From Corallochytrium limacisporum (lineage: Eukaryota > Opisthokonta): a stretch of DNA of 43,784 nucleotides. The stretch lies in assembly GCA_002811645.1 (NCBI GenBank), contig PDIP01000061.1, positions 1-43,784 on the forward strand, given 5' to 3'. Shown here piece by piece: positions 13,001-19,742 of the stretch; within the stretch, counting starts at the first letter, position 1; the number at the start of each line of letters is the position of its first letter. The position numbers were made by a program, and so were the translations under genes. The notes beneath the pieces were generated by a model that worked only from the letters and a program-made list of their open reading frames with translations, did no database searches and was not told where the DNA came from.

Positions 13001-13462
13001 AATGCTGGCTCGGCGGGGGCTACACCACCAGGCCGCCGCGGTGTTGGAATTGCTCTGGATATGGCCGCCGTCGGTGTCGGTGGCACTGATGCAGCAACAT
13101 CAGGACTAGTCGGTAATGAAGAGGCCGCACTCTACGCCCGTGAAGTGTGGCGGGGAGTACAAAGAAAGCTCTTCCGGCCGATCCAACTTACGCAGGATCG
13201 TGATGGCAGTACGTACCCGCACCCATTGTCACAGCACCGTCCATCGCAGGATCTTGGCTATGGAGGACAGTTCCGGCAGTCGACAACCACTGATTACAGT
13301 CTGCGTCACGACTCGACTGCCTTTGACTTCTCCTCCAGCACGACCATGGCCACTCCAATCGACGACGCTGCGGTGCGCTCCATCGTCGACGATCTCATGC
13401 ACCAGGCCATGGATTCTGACCGATTGGCTCAGCTGTTTGAGGGCTGGACGGCTTGGATTTAG
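4094..13462 (+). CDS. SMG1: SMG1 serine/threonine kinase (PIKK family) of nonsense-mediated mRNA decay
   Basis: SMG1 phosphorylates UPF1 during nonsense-mediated decay. The 3122-residue frame is intronless. The ATG follows an in-frame TAG at 4073-4075. Residues 1-1400 form a helical HEAT/FAT solenoid, with a VPVWCWRKVLPQLLSRLSH stretch near 1316 that resembles the SMG1 FAT region. An FRB-like helical segment lies near 1414-1480. The kinase domain (about 1570-1880) has TKTKPKK, GRHYPFLFKG (probable ATP-binding K1621), the catalytic loop GDRHLDN (1803-1809) and HIDYG (1821-1825, DYG replacing DFG). The string LRVPETIPFRMTRNI after it is diagnostic for SMG1 among PIKKs. A C-terminal insertion of about 1200 residues follows, as in animal SMG1, then a FATC tail ending LAQLFEGWTAWI. 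The human protein is about 3660 residues, so this one is slightly compact but complete. Codon use is unbiased. Confidence 0.97.
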   Translation: MNTFPRDLQNLIWAQVSEIGSQRVEDEANQLESAVRTHVDPSVSKHVTAQYLVQLCHDRLCSITESAMASPLHRSHLLRLARALIGSWSTIELSANYLFQCDSHNRTESGTAVILLSVTAEVCIRDSNTSGRDYAGIPAERVQLVRDILEKLLEFEGFRHPSVSRAAGQLIEDIFTLIPENVDNFTETSVAFLARMCLDTGLDNNVLAALLDNIEGVVSAEGHTGMRAAFAQCKVLSSQFKNALKRQSSSMYLTRLLYIICALSTIPDASWGTLRSEFTYFFGELLGTLRSDMPPIDVQGPILRLCRRQPDEMATHTEVIFDISLKGNLCLMSAAWESLRTAPSVKDLNVCRIVEKLVEQSEILESHVFNHLKDACQLVSQMLWQQSTDSWIRFVNWAVCKILSDSLTKQQISSYRCMLMLAVVQLEKRDVDLPSKVTEVMYAWQDGLDVPLSRTWLRVLGLWLGTSTANQPVASRQLIPHVLGHVIDLVVAEDQEASQHSLMEVTSVLGSAIDVLNHHGQIEVLQVCHLFQHLSGCDHRTWMQMASSIIAALNGSLRAGAVAYIAVNHKGQIGDAVEDPLMAYLIPLPPISDDQALDVLEFVDILVHYDVKAQNRTYASFIDDLKRRIPFNAPDEEERMAELKRELAVHLDDLLCGGQENLVRLVEDVANEMRVAYEDCVHIRLLDVGKDVLQWSRNLYWLQKALTLDLYLVFHLITRSRPLPRDALQDLNHAIALNMDMYRQVAVLINDLPMCTWLDTVADEYLTSVTFTESAYKQLDMDSILRSYSRMGLTMGSIDLSNAVALQQTLFGGEFGSFTSGACKFIAGQFNDAKRDFAAFQENLPTRSPNAMEASIWAYIAALQTNESLLGESDTLAESYKKAMSLTYVKDVTNYPLQNAVFDMSSAILWFHSNTVLDVVEHSSAQHRSLRPEDSLVKPLSNDSVDVTSEADIIFPLVDILNAERVAYTARHLKRQVVHSAQSKGLRSLLKDGAYTVDYLDALLGNGAADMYIDGLVALEQALVTRTVLDIQHVHTVFDFLSEGKSSILAAAACLSLGRTVFASGELKTLGDNLAAYCSNVKDVHRVSDALPDQIPILLVLKAREITNQVPLASLQLADWSFSVVQRRAQPAVQLQLLNGRFNGEQSIRDFVEDRLSKYSSIGHIEVDRLAYIIWGALLQLSAKEIIERFPEMEDSLTSVLSHDLQKTCHQIIHNQPLLRSLLAEITGHGDMGLCHDFVKIFEEAMKASQHFFNVHEAALELYASFLHDHDLAVLTTPSLRGSMSDVLLATLRVAKLFVEYPHVLEHNWQKNVADRVPVWCWRKVLPQLLSRLSHASHTVRRVMGQVLHIVADANPETVAISIVSAQKREENSALQDGFWSEIRSVFMRRNPVVWDQAYTMVNEISDLSMLPEEMWGDSLATILRHAMDRLRFFGAEYDRIVSNHHLSDSEKHVLIAGKYSAMMKTALVKLGHLVNRTRTLRETPYNFMFACRYGYRLQEAIEQVTSPADYRTCGEAWQRLRQLSKTLDEREKYIMRRGINLHHLCPGLASTRTWRLPVPFLHEHFDFSRTGITDLETDGGNGFVLIDEFCAPVNVIATKTKPKKICIGGADGRHYPFLFKGEEDLHLDERIMQLLSLINAIFSSATSTHNLRSSPKQMLQVRKYAVIPLGPSCGLIQWVMHAESLYDIYRDWQHQERNKQDQTESAVLQQRPMDHFYSTLVSVLRDTGMSTTNMAGISSREMWTPQVLRTVYEELCRQVPNHILRHRIWSRCVSPMDWWRSLETLTRSLSASNMVGHVLGLGDRHLDNILMDRRSNEIVHIDYGVCFDKGQSLRVPETIPFRMTRNIVGSLPRHFGLSVVREQSCRALKTLSQNADTLLALMDTFIYDPLVDWSAAHAKRIDQLDLDIDVARSLLGARLMELRSSFFGKAESFISDIRNLEGTLNRALDASRRRRHVLDNIHDRMHEIRLLAEHGTTAATAVQRLQAAQRDLHIMTQEREKAIVNYDGIVNVIKGRISAIHEFLTIGHSDIQRLFQSTHSVVAADVDEFVRDRLEHSDPAVNDLKNLWNGLRKACVGARQIVRDENQEFHTLLFWRVGQMKSRLLEGSSHVAEVQIHPTWLSSDVDETLLRTYLMTDELRILVQSMANQCEHALEDASMLPKNFGQLKSRVASFRTFLQRLFGPVIEDEKVAIECRCVHSIVDILHELKEKTVWSGSDPVMAPGGLSNDAFKFFVVPAHLIWRIAGLSSVSIALQSLRRPSQELVGSELDLLVTLNNFAMHMNEQLVHFVTTSFGPMLDEMLEADNLNVDFQTAMGDLLDILRATRRPINETTARLDTLCQSLANHGQRAIQQISIIWNQLHTLIGKYQAVLQSLVSNEFAVKALAALDVENIISPMDTSGMVNNALMEAVETMRLLCHALVPSEHSGDQSSQTETGAILHQFASLLTTVVWPVLHAGIPASALAFLLSWTYQFSPSVYRDVIDGLSQPPAGTKLVRLPSRHLDTRMIASYITNNELEMGNVRQAQLDVYSSHVDDMVLVDGFAHLFDELKALKETLYQYSHDTNQLLMTFAMEQNRLFRDKVMGLQSQAERMTSLSYRVLSTVSPGDNLEHHAQMINYLSTCVSGLSYFVKGLNIDRGQISTSQDDQEHIQSRANQAIFRLSTAARKFLDKQAEVEMLDMDAHALSAIISDPNCISDEWLQGQTKRLRSTIRSLEGELQESSRECEGLNEDVFVIQSTLQDSMAELMSIYGLLKPTIQTVRRLAAQSPGLDQRRIHNIALSLEQYMDRLHSELQYFLLQIFVTQDEMIFSDIESGIDFVEQIYSRKEPSATPRSFVGGNHADLDDNALAPDLTDANQSAASGMVFQGGIGGDKLHRELSAALIYQESSAPEILSDFGNLMRTVVAALLMVARLENPSTEAAIIANAAEIFPDTFKGYRRVEDLPFMRFAAEDFLTVQQTMDGDESNSNAGSAGATPPGRRGVGIALDMAAVGVGGTDAATSGLVGNEEAALYAREVWRGVQRKLFRPIQLTQDRDGSTYPHPLSQHRPSQDLGYGGQFRQSTTTDYSLRHDSTAFDFSSSTTMATPIDDAAVRSIVDDLMHQAMDSDRLAQLFEGWTAWI

Positions 13463-13893
13463 TTGTAATCGGAATATGACAGCATCAACACCAAACCAAC
13501 AATTTCAAGACATGGAATATATAACGTTACATGTAGAAAGATGACATATCGTCCAGGTTTTTCTGGGATGTCCGCCTATCCGCCAAACCGGGGCTGTCCC
13601 TGCCTTACCTCCCTCTCCCCAGGGAGCGATGGTAGCGGCCTGCTAGCGTGTGGGATAGCCGAGTCACCTGCGAACAGTCAATTTGCGGGTAGGGGGAGGG
13701 TACTTCAATCGCGAACAAATGGCGGGCGCTCTTGGCGAGAGATCTCGTCTGCATTTGTCTTCCTGACGACGCTTAGTGCTTTCCAGGGTTTAGTTCGGAT
13801 CCGAGGAATCGCCCAACACACCCTACAATCATGTGCTCATAGCCAATAAGAACGGAATGCTATGATAGAACACATACAAAGAACATATACGCC
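13463..13893. other. Tandem spacer between SMG1 and the RBR ligase gene
   Basis: A 431-bp spacer that should hold the SMG1 3' end (TGTAA just after the stop) and the promoter of the next gene. Its centre (13570-13710) is GC-rich with short C and G tracts. I see no TATA box and no separate gene. Confidence 0.5.
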
Positions 13894-15354
13894 ATGGACG
13901 ATCTCCAGGATCAGAGGGACGAGTGCATGGCTCTCGAAGCCATCCTCGGATCCGATTGGTTCATGACGAACGACCGTAGCTCTGCAGAGGCAAGGGCTGG
14001 TGTTAAGTATGAAAAGAACCAATTGATCAAGGGACGACTACGAGTGGAAGTGATTCTCCCGGACGGAGGCGTGGATTGCTTTATTCCTTTGGCGCAGGCC
14101 ACCGGAGACATTAGGCACAATGAGACTAGTGACTGTGGCACGACCGTAGAACACACGACAAACACCGTAAAGAAGCGGAGCCAACACGTGGGAAGTGTAC
14201 AACATCTTCCTCCTATCGAGTTGTCCTTCACCCTGCCGGCAACCTACCCTTCGTCGGATGGTCCGATGTTTAGTTTGAGCTGCAAATGGATTTCGGAACC
14301 TGCGTTGCAAGTCCTTGGTAAGCGACTGGTTGGCCTCTGGGAGGGGCAGCTGGGGTCACCCGTTTTATACGCGTGGTACGAATTGCTCCAGAATGAGACC
14401 GGCGAAGAGCTGAATCTGATCAACGACAGACAGGAGATCACCTTACGCGTGCAGCACAGATCTGGGAATGGCCATGACCACGACGATGTCGACGACTCGT
14501 CTGAACCCATCATGCTGCGGATGGCAACTTTTGTCCAGGATGTGGCCACCATGCAGGGTCTTGTGAGGAACGTCCTTGATCACGACCGCCGCCGCCGGAA
14601 AGAAAAGTTCGACTCCGAGAACTGGGATTGTCAGATATGTTTTGGCGAAAAGATCGGAACGGAGTGCCATCGTCTGAGCAGGTGCGAACATGTCTACTGC
14701 AAGGAATGCCTCGGGGGCTACCTGCACGTCGTGATTAGTGATGGATCGGTCTCGAACATGTCCTGCCCTGATACTGAATGCAAACGCGAAATCGATCCTT
14801 CAGACGTTCGCTCGGTTGTCTCAGACGAGGATTTCCAGCGCTACGAACGGCTGCAATTACAAGCGGCGTTGGATGGTATGAAGGACATCACCTACTGTCC
14901 ACGACCCTCTTGCAACTTTCCCGTGATTCATGACCAAGACATTGACCAAGATGGTGAGACGCTGGGCGTTTGCCAAAAGTGCAGTTACGTATTTTGCACA
15001 CTCTGTCGGCGCACATACCACGGCGTGTCGCCATGTAAGATTGACAATCTCACTGAGGTACTACGCGACTATGAGGCCGCAGATGAGCAGAAGCGCGCGG
15101 AACTGGACCGGCGGTATGGGGCGAAGAAACTGCAGGAGGCACGTGGGGAAATGGCAAGCCACACGTGGATGGAAGAGAACACGAAGCGGTGTCCGGAGTG
15201 TAATGTGCCCATAGACAAGTTTGATGGCTGCAATAAGATGACCTGTTACCGCTGTCACTGTTACTTTTGTTGGCTCTGCGCATCTGTGCTTGACAAAGGC
15301 CAGCCGTACAAGCACTTCAACCCGTCCACCGGAGGGTGCGGGTCGACTCTTTGA
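13894..15354 (+). CDS. RNF14: RWD-RBR E3 ubiquitin-protein ligase, RNF14-like
   Basis: This 486-residue protein has the RNF14 architecture. An N-terminal RWD domain (about 1-165) starts with the usual QRDECMALEAILG helix and includes a PP.ELSFTLPATYPS core. A RING1-IBR-RING2 module follows. RING1 begins at C246 (CQICFGEKIGTECHRL) and the IBR covers about 330-380. RING2 begins at C433 (CPECNVPIDKFDGCNKM), where C446 in the GCNKM motif is the expected catalytic cysteine that carries the ubiquitin thioester. The tail YKHFNPSTGGCGSTL resembles the end of animal RNF14. In animals RNF14 ubiquitinates proteins at stalled ribosomes and RNA-protein crosslinks; that role here is inferred. It lies 431 bp downstream of SMG1 on the same strand and faces the BIN4-like gene tail-to-tail. 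Confidence 0.93.
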   Translation: MDDLQDQRDECMALEAILGSDWFMTNDRSSAEARAGVKYEKNQLIKGRLRVEVILPDGGVDCFIPLAQATGDIRHNETSDCGTTVEHTTNTVKKRSQHVGSVQHLPPIELSFTLPATYPSSDGPMFSLSCKWISEPALQVLGKRLVGLWEGQLGSPVLYAWYELLQNETGEELNLINDRQEITLRVQHRSGNGHDHDDVDDSSEPIMLRMATFVQDVATMQGLVRNVLDHDRRRRKEKFDSENWDCQICFGEKIGTECHRLSRCEHVYCKECLGGYLHVVISDGSVSNMSCPDTECKREIDPSDVRSVVSDEDFQRYERLQLQAALDGMKDITYCPRPSCNFPVIHDQDIDQDGETLGVCQKCSYVFCTLCRRTYHGVSPCKIDNLTEVLRDYEAADEQKRAELDRRYGAKKLQEARGEMASHTWMEENTKRCPECNVPIDKFDGCNKMTCYRCHCYFCWLCASVLDKGQPYKHFNPSTGGCGSTL

Positions 15355-15502
15355 AGGGATTGAGGAAGGACTTGATGACATCGGGATTGGATACGTCATT
15401 GAACAGTTATAGGAGCAATAATTTCGTAGATTATTTGCATTAGTAGAGCGATGGTCGGATCCCGATCCGCCAATGGTTTTAATGTATGTGCTATATTTGG
15501 GT

Positions 15503-16339
15503 TTACTTCTTTGCTTTGGCCTTAGCCTTCGCCTTCGCCTTCGCTTTCGCTTTCGGATACTTTCGTTTCTTCGCCTTTGCTTTGGTCTTGCGTTTAATTT
15601 GCAGGGTGTTGGTCATGCCACCAACGTCAGCGGACCGTTGCGCAACCTTTTTTCTTCCCTTGGCACCCTTGCTCGCATCGGGGCCGTCCTCGTCGTCGAG
15701 CATGCGATTGCCCATTGGGTTATATGCGGTCTCCACATCATCCAGTTCTCCATGTGCAACATCTTCCCTACTAAGCATGTTGCCCTTATTTTGTAGATCA
15801 AACATATTGCTCGAGACACCGTCGATCCGAGCTGCTGTGTCTGTCATGCTCACGACCATGAAAGTGTTGCAAGGCTGTAGCTGTCCTTCGAAGACGTAGC
15901 CCTTCAGATCAAGTTTCACCTTAGGCTGCCCAGGTTCCCTGTCCGGTTTGACAAATATCTTGCCCACCGCTCCAATGTCTCCACTGAAGTCTAGCTCGTC
16001 CTCGGCATCGCATTCAAAGATGTACAATGTTCGCTTGATGTTGCTGGCCGTAGTCATGGTCATCTCGGAAGGGATCACGTTCGCTGCCTTCAATGCGGCT
16101 TTCTTCGCCGCAGCTGCATCCTTGACCTTCTTTCCAGGAGCTTTCTTGGCGTCCTTATTGTCTTCGCCATCCTTTCCTTTGCCCAGGCTCGAAAGGAAGC
16201 CCGTAGTCACCTCCTCGCCAGCCTCGTCCCCCTCATCAATCACGAAAATGTCGGTGTCATCTTCAGCCCCGTACGTGCTGTCAGCACCTCGAGCACTCGA
16301 CTGCGGTGTGGTATACTCTGAGTCTGTCAGAGCTGGCAT
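15503..16339 (-). CDS. BIN4: BIN4-like DNA topoisomerase VI subunit
   Basis: The 278-residue product has an acidic, Lys/Ala-rich N-terminus and a conserved core at about 105-185. The core contains ECDAEDELDFSGDIGAVGKI and KVKLDLKGYVFEGQL, then a CNTFMVVSM strand and a TAARIDGV motif. These line up with plant BIN4 (MIDGET), where I recall the pattern ECEG-SIDLSGDMGAVGR followed by LYLDLKG. BIN4 is a DNA-binding accessory subunit of the plant topoisomerase VI complex needed for endoreduplication. The C-terminus is a lysine-alanine repeat, probably a DNA-binding tail. I chose ATG 16337-16339. The frame stays open upstream to 16537, but that extension overlaps a TATA box (16513-16521) and a likely 5' UTR intron. 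The gene is convergent with the RNF14-like gene, with 148 bp between stops. Confidence 0.8.
   Translation of the reverse strand: MPALTDSEYTTPQSSARGADSTYGAEDDTDIFVIDEGDEAGEEVTTGFLSSLGKGKDGEDNKDAKKAPGKKVKDAAAAKKAALKAANVIPSEMTMTTASNIKRTLYIFECDAEDELDFSGDIGAVGKIFVKPDREPGQPKVKLDLKGYVFEGQLQPCNTFMVVSMTDTAARIDGVSSNMFDLQNKGNMLSREDVAHGELDDVETAYNPMGNRMLDDEDGPDASKGAKGRKKVAQRSADVGGMTNTLQIKRKTKAKAKKRKYPKAKAKAKAKAKAKAKK
15506..15570 (-). repeat. Hexanucleotide-type repeat coding for the Lys-Ala tail
   Basis: Repeated units of about six bases (AAGGCG/AAAGCG in the coding sense) encode eight or so consecutive Lys-Ala dipeptides ending in KK at the C-terminus of the BIN4-like protein. Confidence 0.8.
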
Positions 16340-16340
16340 G

Positions 16341-16395
16341 CTGTAGAAGGATACTAACAAATATCTAGACCTTCTACACTGTTTTACATACTCAC
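16341..16395 (-). other. Candidate 55-nt intron in the 5' UTR of the BIN4-like gene
   Basis: On the minus strand the sequence starts GTGAGTATGT and ends TCCTTCTACAG, one base before the chosen start codon. The length is not a multiple of three. After splicing, an in-frame TAG lies a few codons upstream of the ATG, consistent with leader sequence. I see no clear branch point. Confidence 0.4.
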
Positions 16396-16512
16396 GCGGG
16401 ATACTATCACCAAATGTTGTGCTCCCCGTTGGTGGTTCTAATTTCTGTTGTGTCGCTTCTGCACATAATCCAAGTTCACTGAGGCCTTCATGATTCAGAG
16501 TCACCAAATTAG

Positions 16513-16521
16513 TTTTATATA
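16513..16521 (-). promoter_or_regulatory. TATA box of the BIN4-like gene
   Basis: The minus strand reads GGTATATAAAACTAA, 174-182 bp upstream of the chosen start codon. With initiation about 30 bases downstream, the leader would be about 145 nt before removal of the candidate intron. Confidence 0.6.
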
Positions 16522-16945
16522 CCACGAAACAGATCACTCAACTATTCAATTTGTCGGGACGGAATCAAACGATGAGAAAGACAAACAGACTGCACGTACG
16601 TACTCATTTGTCCGAGTGGAGGAGGGCTCTAAGCAGACCCTGGCCGCTATCGATCCCTACGCAGAACTCGGCGCGAAAACCTCTTGCGGGCACCCCCCCA
16701 TTCCCCATCCGTCCAAGGGGACAAGGGAGGTGGGGTGTTGGGGGGAGAGTCGGTCTGCGGGACTGGGTCGGGTCGGCACACAGCCGCGGAACCGTTCCAT
16801 GTTCTGCTGTTTTCGCAAGTGGATTTCTATTGCCATTAATGTGGTACTTAATCTCAACGCGAACATTGCCTGTGATTATCATTGCGCATGATACAAGGCT
16901 CACATGGAAATATACAAATGTCATGATACAGTGCAGAGGTAGAAT
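16522..16945. other. Divergent promoter spacer with a GC-tract block
   Basis: The spacer separates the BIN4-like and SANT genes, which point away from each other. A block at about 16660-16800 holds runs of C followed by runs of G that could fold back. An AT-rich AAATATACAAATG just before the SANT gene may contribute to its promoter. No gene is visible. Confidence 0.5.
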
Positions 16946-18154
16946 ATGACCAAGGCAGGTAATGGCGGTCGGGTCACGTTGGAGATCCAGGATCCGCAGG
17001 CGTTCATAGGGACTTTCCCACCGAGGCGCCCATTAACAGACGTAGAAATAGATCAAGATCAAATACTAGCTGAAACAACCGAGATTGTTGCACTGCAGGC
17101 AGAGCCCAATGGTGTTTTTGACACGGCCACAGCAGTCGGTAGCTGGCGGATGCTGCAACAGAGCTGGACTGAGGAAGAATCGAGACTCCTAAAGGAAGGC
17201 ATTCAGCGGTACGGTACAAACGATTGCAACTTGCTCGCACAGCACATTGGTACACGTAATTGCGTTGAGGTATGTATGGCTGTCGAAGCGCAGAATCTGA
17301 CCGACAGCACCATCACCAAGAGTATGCACCGTAGCGCGACTGCCTCCTCATTAGCTGCGCATGTGGCATTTTGCTGTGAGAAAGGTGCACAGGCAGAACA
17401 GGAGGTTCTGAACCAGTTCATTACGGAGGAACAAGTGGTTTTCGGTGTCAGTCCCGAAGAGAAGGCCAAAAAGCTTGAACAGATGCGGGCGGCACTGCCA
17501 ATTGAAATTGCAGACGACAGCAGCAGTGAAGAGGAAGACATCGAAGATGACGAGGACCTGGCCAGTGATGCGGACAAGCCCAATGTCGACCACCCTGTGG
17601 TCGGTCCCAAAGAAAAGAACGGCGGTCCCAGTAGGAAACAGGTCAGCATGTACCGCAATGGAATTACAATCCAGGTCAGATCGCAGACGTTGAGGTCTCT
17701 GTTGCCAAGACCGGCATCCGGATCGTGGCGAGCCCGTCTGCTCCTCGATGGGCCCTTGTCTCCCCAACAAAAATCAAGTGTCTCCCGCAGTCTTGTTTCA
17801 TACACTGCGCGCCTAATTGAGGCACTGCATGCCGTCCGATTGGCGCAGCGCAACAATTACGTCAATCTGCGAAAGGATACGGGTATGCCCGCGCACACCG
17901 TACAGAGCCTCGTGCGACTTATGAAGCGACGGGCAGTGATCTGCAGGCAGGACATGCACGGAGAGCGTATGCACGCACCCAGTACAGCTATGATGCGCTC
18001 GATACCCATCACGTACACTGTCGCAGAGGATGATAGAGCAAGGCGAGAGAAACTTGAAGAAAGCCAGGTGGAAGATGACAGCAGCGAGTCGTCGTCGTCA
18101 TCGTCGTCGTCCGCACCAGACGTAGACATCAATGACAGCAATGTTACTCTTTAA
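16946..18154 (+). CDS. SANT/Myb-domain protein of unknown function
   Basis: The 402-residue protein has one clear SANT/Myb repeat at about 70-115 (SWTEEESRLLKEGIQRYG...CNLLAQHIGTRN). An acidic stretch at about 190-215 (DDSSSEEEDIEDDEDL) and a basic central part follow. A helical region at 270-345 includes SLVRLMKRRAVI, and the C-terminus is a poly-serine/acidic tail (SSESSSSSSSS). SANT repeats usually bind histone tails or DNA in chromatin complexes, so a nuclear role is likely. I could not match the rest to a family. I found no SET, SWIRM or zinc-finger motifs. It is convergent with the DESI2-like gene, only 50 bp between stops, so the two 3' UTRs probably overlap. Confidence 0.8.
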   Translation: MTKAGNGGRVTLEIQDPQAFIGTFPPRRPLTDVEIDQDQILAETTEIVALQAEPNGVFDTATAVGSWRMLQQSWTEEESRLLKEGIQRYGTNDCNLLAQHIGTRNCVEVCMAVEAQNLTDSTITKSMHRSATASSLAAHVAFCCEKGAQAEQEVLNQFITEEQVVFGVSPEEKAKKLEQMRAALPIEIADDSSSEEEDIEDDEDLASDADKPNVDHPVVGPKEKNGGPSRKQVSMYRNGITIQVRSQTLRSLLPRPASGSWRARLLLDGPLSPQQKSSVSRSLVSYTARLIEALHAVRLAQRNNYVNLRKDTGMPAHTVQSLVRLMKRRAVICRQDMHGERMHAPSTAMMRSIPITYTVAEDDRARREKLEESQVEDDSSESSSSSSSSAPDVDINDSNVTL

Positions 18155-18204
18155 AGAAATAATACAGAATCTATGTACACTATGTAATGCTAAAACAAAA
18201 CTAT

Positions 18205-18807
18205 TTACCCGTTTGATGAATCGGTTGGCTGTGTATTGCTGGAGCCGTCGACATCGCTGTCCTCGTCAGCATTCGGATCCGCTGCGAGTGGTGGTTCAAT
18301 CAAATCGCCGGGAACCAGGCACGGCACCCAGGCCGCCAGTCCAGCCAATGTGTTCACCCACCGTGGACTCCGCTTTCCGACCAGATCATAGACCATGTCA
18401 CTTGCAAAGTGATTACAGTTTCTTGTCAATAAATGGTAAGCTCTTCCCTGGTATTGCACTCCTAGCTTCCAGGCCACATTCTGTACCTCAAACACGCTGG
18501 CCTTTGTGTAACCCATGTGAATAGTTTGACGGAACTTTAGGTCCGGCTGTGGCATATGTGCTAGTGCCAATGGCAGAGTAGTGAACACTCCAGTACCTGG
18601 TTGAGCGTGCGCCCCATAGGCATACTCCTTACCGTAGACTTCAACTCCGCTGTGGTAGGCTCCCATGCCAATGTAGTGCGCATACTCATTAGCCCAATGC
18701 ATATCATAAATGTGCAATAGTACCGGTGTGCCTTGCTGTTCGAAATCTGAGGACGCGTTGGACGAGTCCAATAGAGGCACAGCCGCCTCGTTCCTACCCT
18801 GTGACAT
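18205..18807 (-). CDS. DESI2: PPPDE-family cysteine peptidase, DESI2-like (deSUMOylase/deubiquitinase)
   Basis: The 200-residue protein carries the PPPDE fold. LHIYDMHWANEYAHYIGMGA leads to the catalytic histidine H52 in AYHSGVEVYGKEYAYG. The catalytic cysteine is C131 in TRNCNHFASDM. RWVNTLAGLAAWVPCL follows, as in animal DESI2 (PPPDE1), which is the closest match I can recall over the full domain. The tail is acidic and disordered. Family members remove SUMO or ubiquitin from proteins; the true modifier here is not visible from sequence. It is convergent with the SANT gene and divergent from ADA2. Confidence 0.92.
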   Translation of the reverse strand: MSQGRNEAAVPLLDSSNASSDFEQQGTPVLLHIYDMHWANEYAHYIGMGAYHSGVEVYGKEYAYGAHAQPGTGVFTTLPLALAHMPQPDLKFRQTIHMGYTKASVFEVQNVAWKLGVQYQGRAYHLLTRNCNHFASDMVYDLVGKRSPRWVNTLAGLAAWVPCLVPGDLIEPPLAADPNADEDSDVDGSSNTQPTDSSNG

Positions 18808-19218
18808 CTGCTATCTGCGCTATTTTCCTATCCGTCTGGCTCTTTCTGAAATCCTCATTCCAAAAGATGTTATTTGATCCCACGTTCCTTGCAATCCATC
18901 TATGTATTACACACCACTTACGCGCAATACATGTCAATACCATTCTTACAACCAGAGCCAGCGGTCTTCTGAAATAGCATCGATACCCCCTTGGCGCGCC
19001 TTGGGCTGGCGCAAATGGGGCAACCCTTATGCCGTCGATTTTCCTCCGAATTTCACGGCCCACTGGGAAGAAAACCTCACGGAGTGTATTAGAGTAAGTG
19101 GTCCAGAGAAAAAGTGCGGCCGAACTGATGCAGTTCCACCCACCCTGGGGCCCCCTGCCCTCCCCACTGGCACTACGGTCCCCACCCTTCGAGTCCACAC
19201 CGCGTTCCCCGGCGGGAA

Positions 19219-19270
19219 CCCCCCCGCCCCCCCCCGGGGGGGGGGGGGGGGGGGGGGCGGGGGGGGGGGA
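19219..19270. repeat. C-tract meeting G-tract palindrome
   Basis: A C-rich run (with one G) joins directly to a G run of over 25 bases that has one C interruption. It is self-complementary and could form a hairpin or a G-quadruplex. The exact length is prone to sequencing error. Confidence 0.8.
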
Positions 19271-19518
19271 AGGAGAGTAAGAGCCTCTCCGCCTCAAAGC
19301 GATACACCGTCTGCAACTGCATCTGTGCGGGCGTTCGAACACCATTCTCAGCATTGTGCTGTACCATTGGTGGGTTAATAAGTTTTCATAAAGGTATTAG
19401 AGCCATAGTTTTTCATGTTACAAATCTCCACAAATTGTGTGCGTGTACACGGTCTGAAAGACCGCATAACTTCTGCCGCGGGAAAGAATAATTGAGCTGG
19501 AATTGGGCTCATATTTCC

Positions 19519-19525
19519 TATAAAT
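19519..19525 (+). promoter_or_regulatory. TATA-box-like site ahead of ADA2
   Basis: TATAAAT in the context TTTCCTATAAATCTTTG, about 220 bp upstream of the ADA2 start codon, in the AT-rich half of the divergent spacer. Confidence 0.4.
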
Positions 19526-19742
19526 CTTTGCATTTGGCTTATGGACCGTAGAACAATAATTCCTTCTAATGTATTTTAATTCACAAAGCACGTGAGAAAA
19601 TACTCATTGTGAAATATAGTGATTCTTGTGCGGAAGACGGAACAATAAGTCTCACTCGTGTCCCTCCAAAAACTAAGCAAGTAGCGATGCTGGAATATTG
19701 AATAGCTCGTTGGAGGAGTTTTGACATCTACGAACACAAGAA

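Larger units (their letters stand above)
18808..19742. other. Divergent promoter spacer between DESI2-like and ADA2 genes
   Basis: The 935-bp spacer has a GC-rich block at 19120-19290, including a long C-run/G-run hairpin, and AT-rich DNA from 19380 to the ADA2 start. Frames in the GC block encode only proline/glycine strings. No gene is supported. Confidence 0.55.

Noticed and set aside
16340-16537. N-terminal extension of the BIN4-like frame
   Set aside because: It would overlap the TATA box and the candidate leader intron, and its residues do not resemble the rest of the protein.
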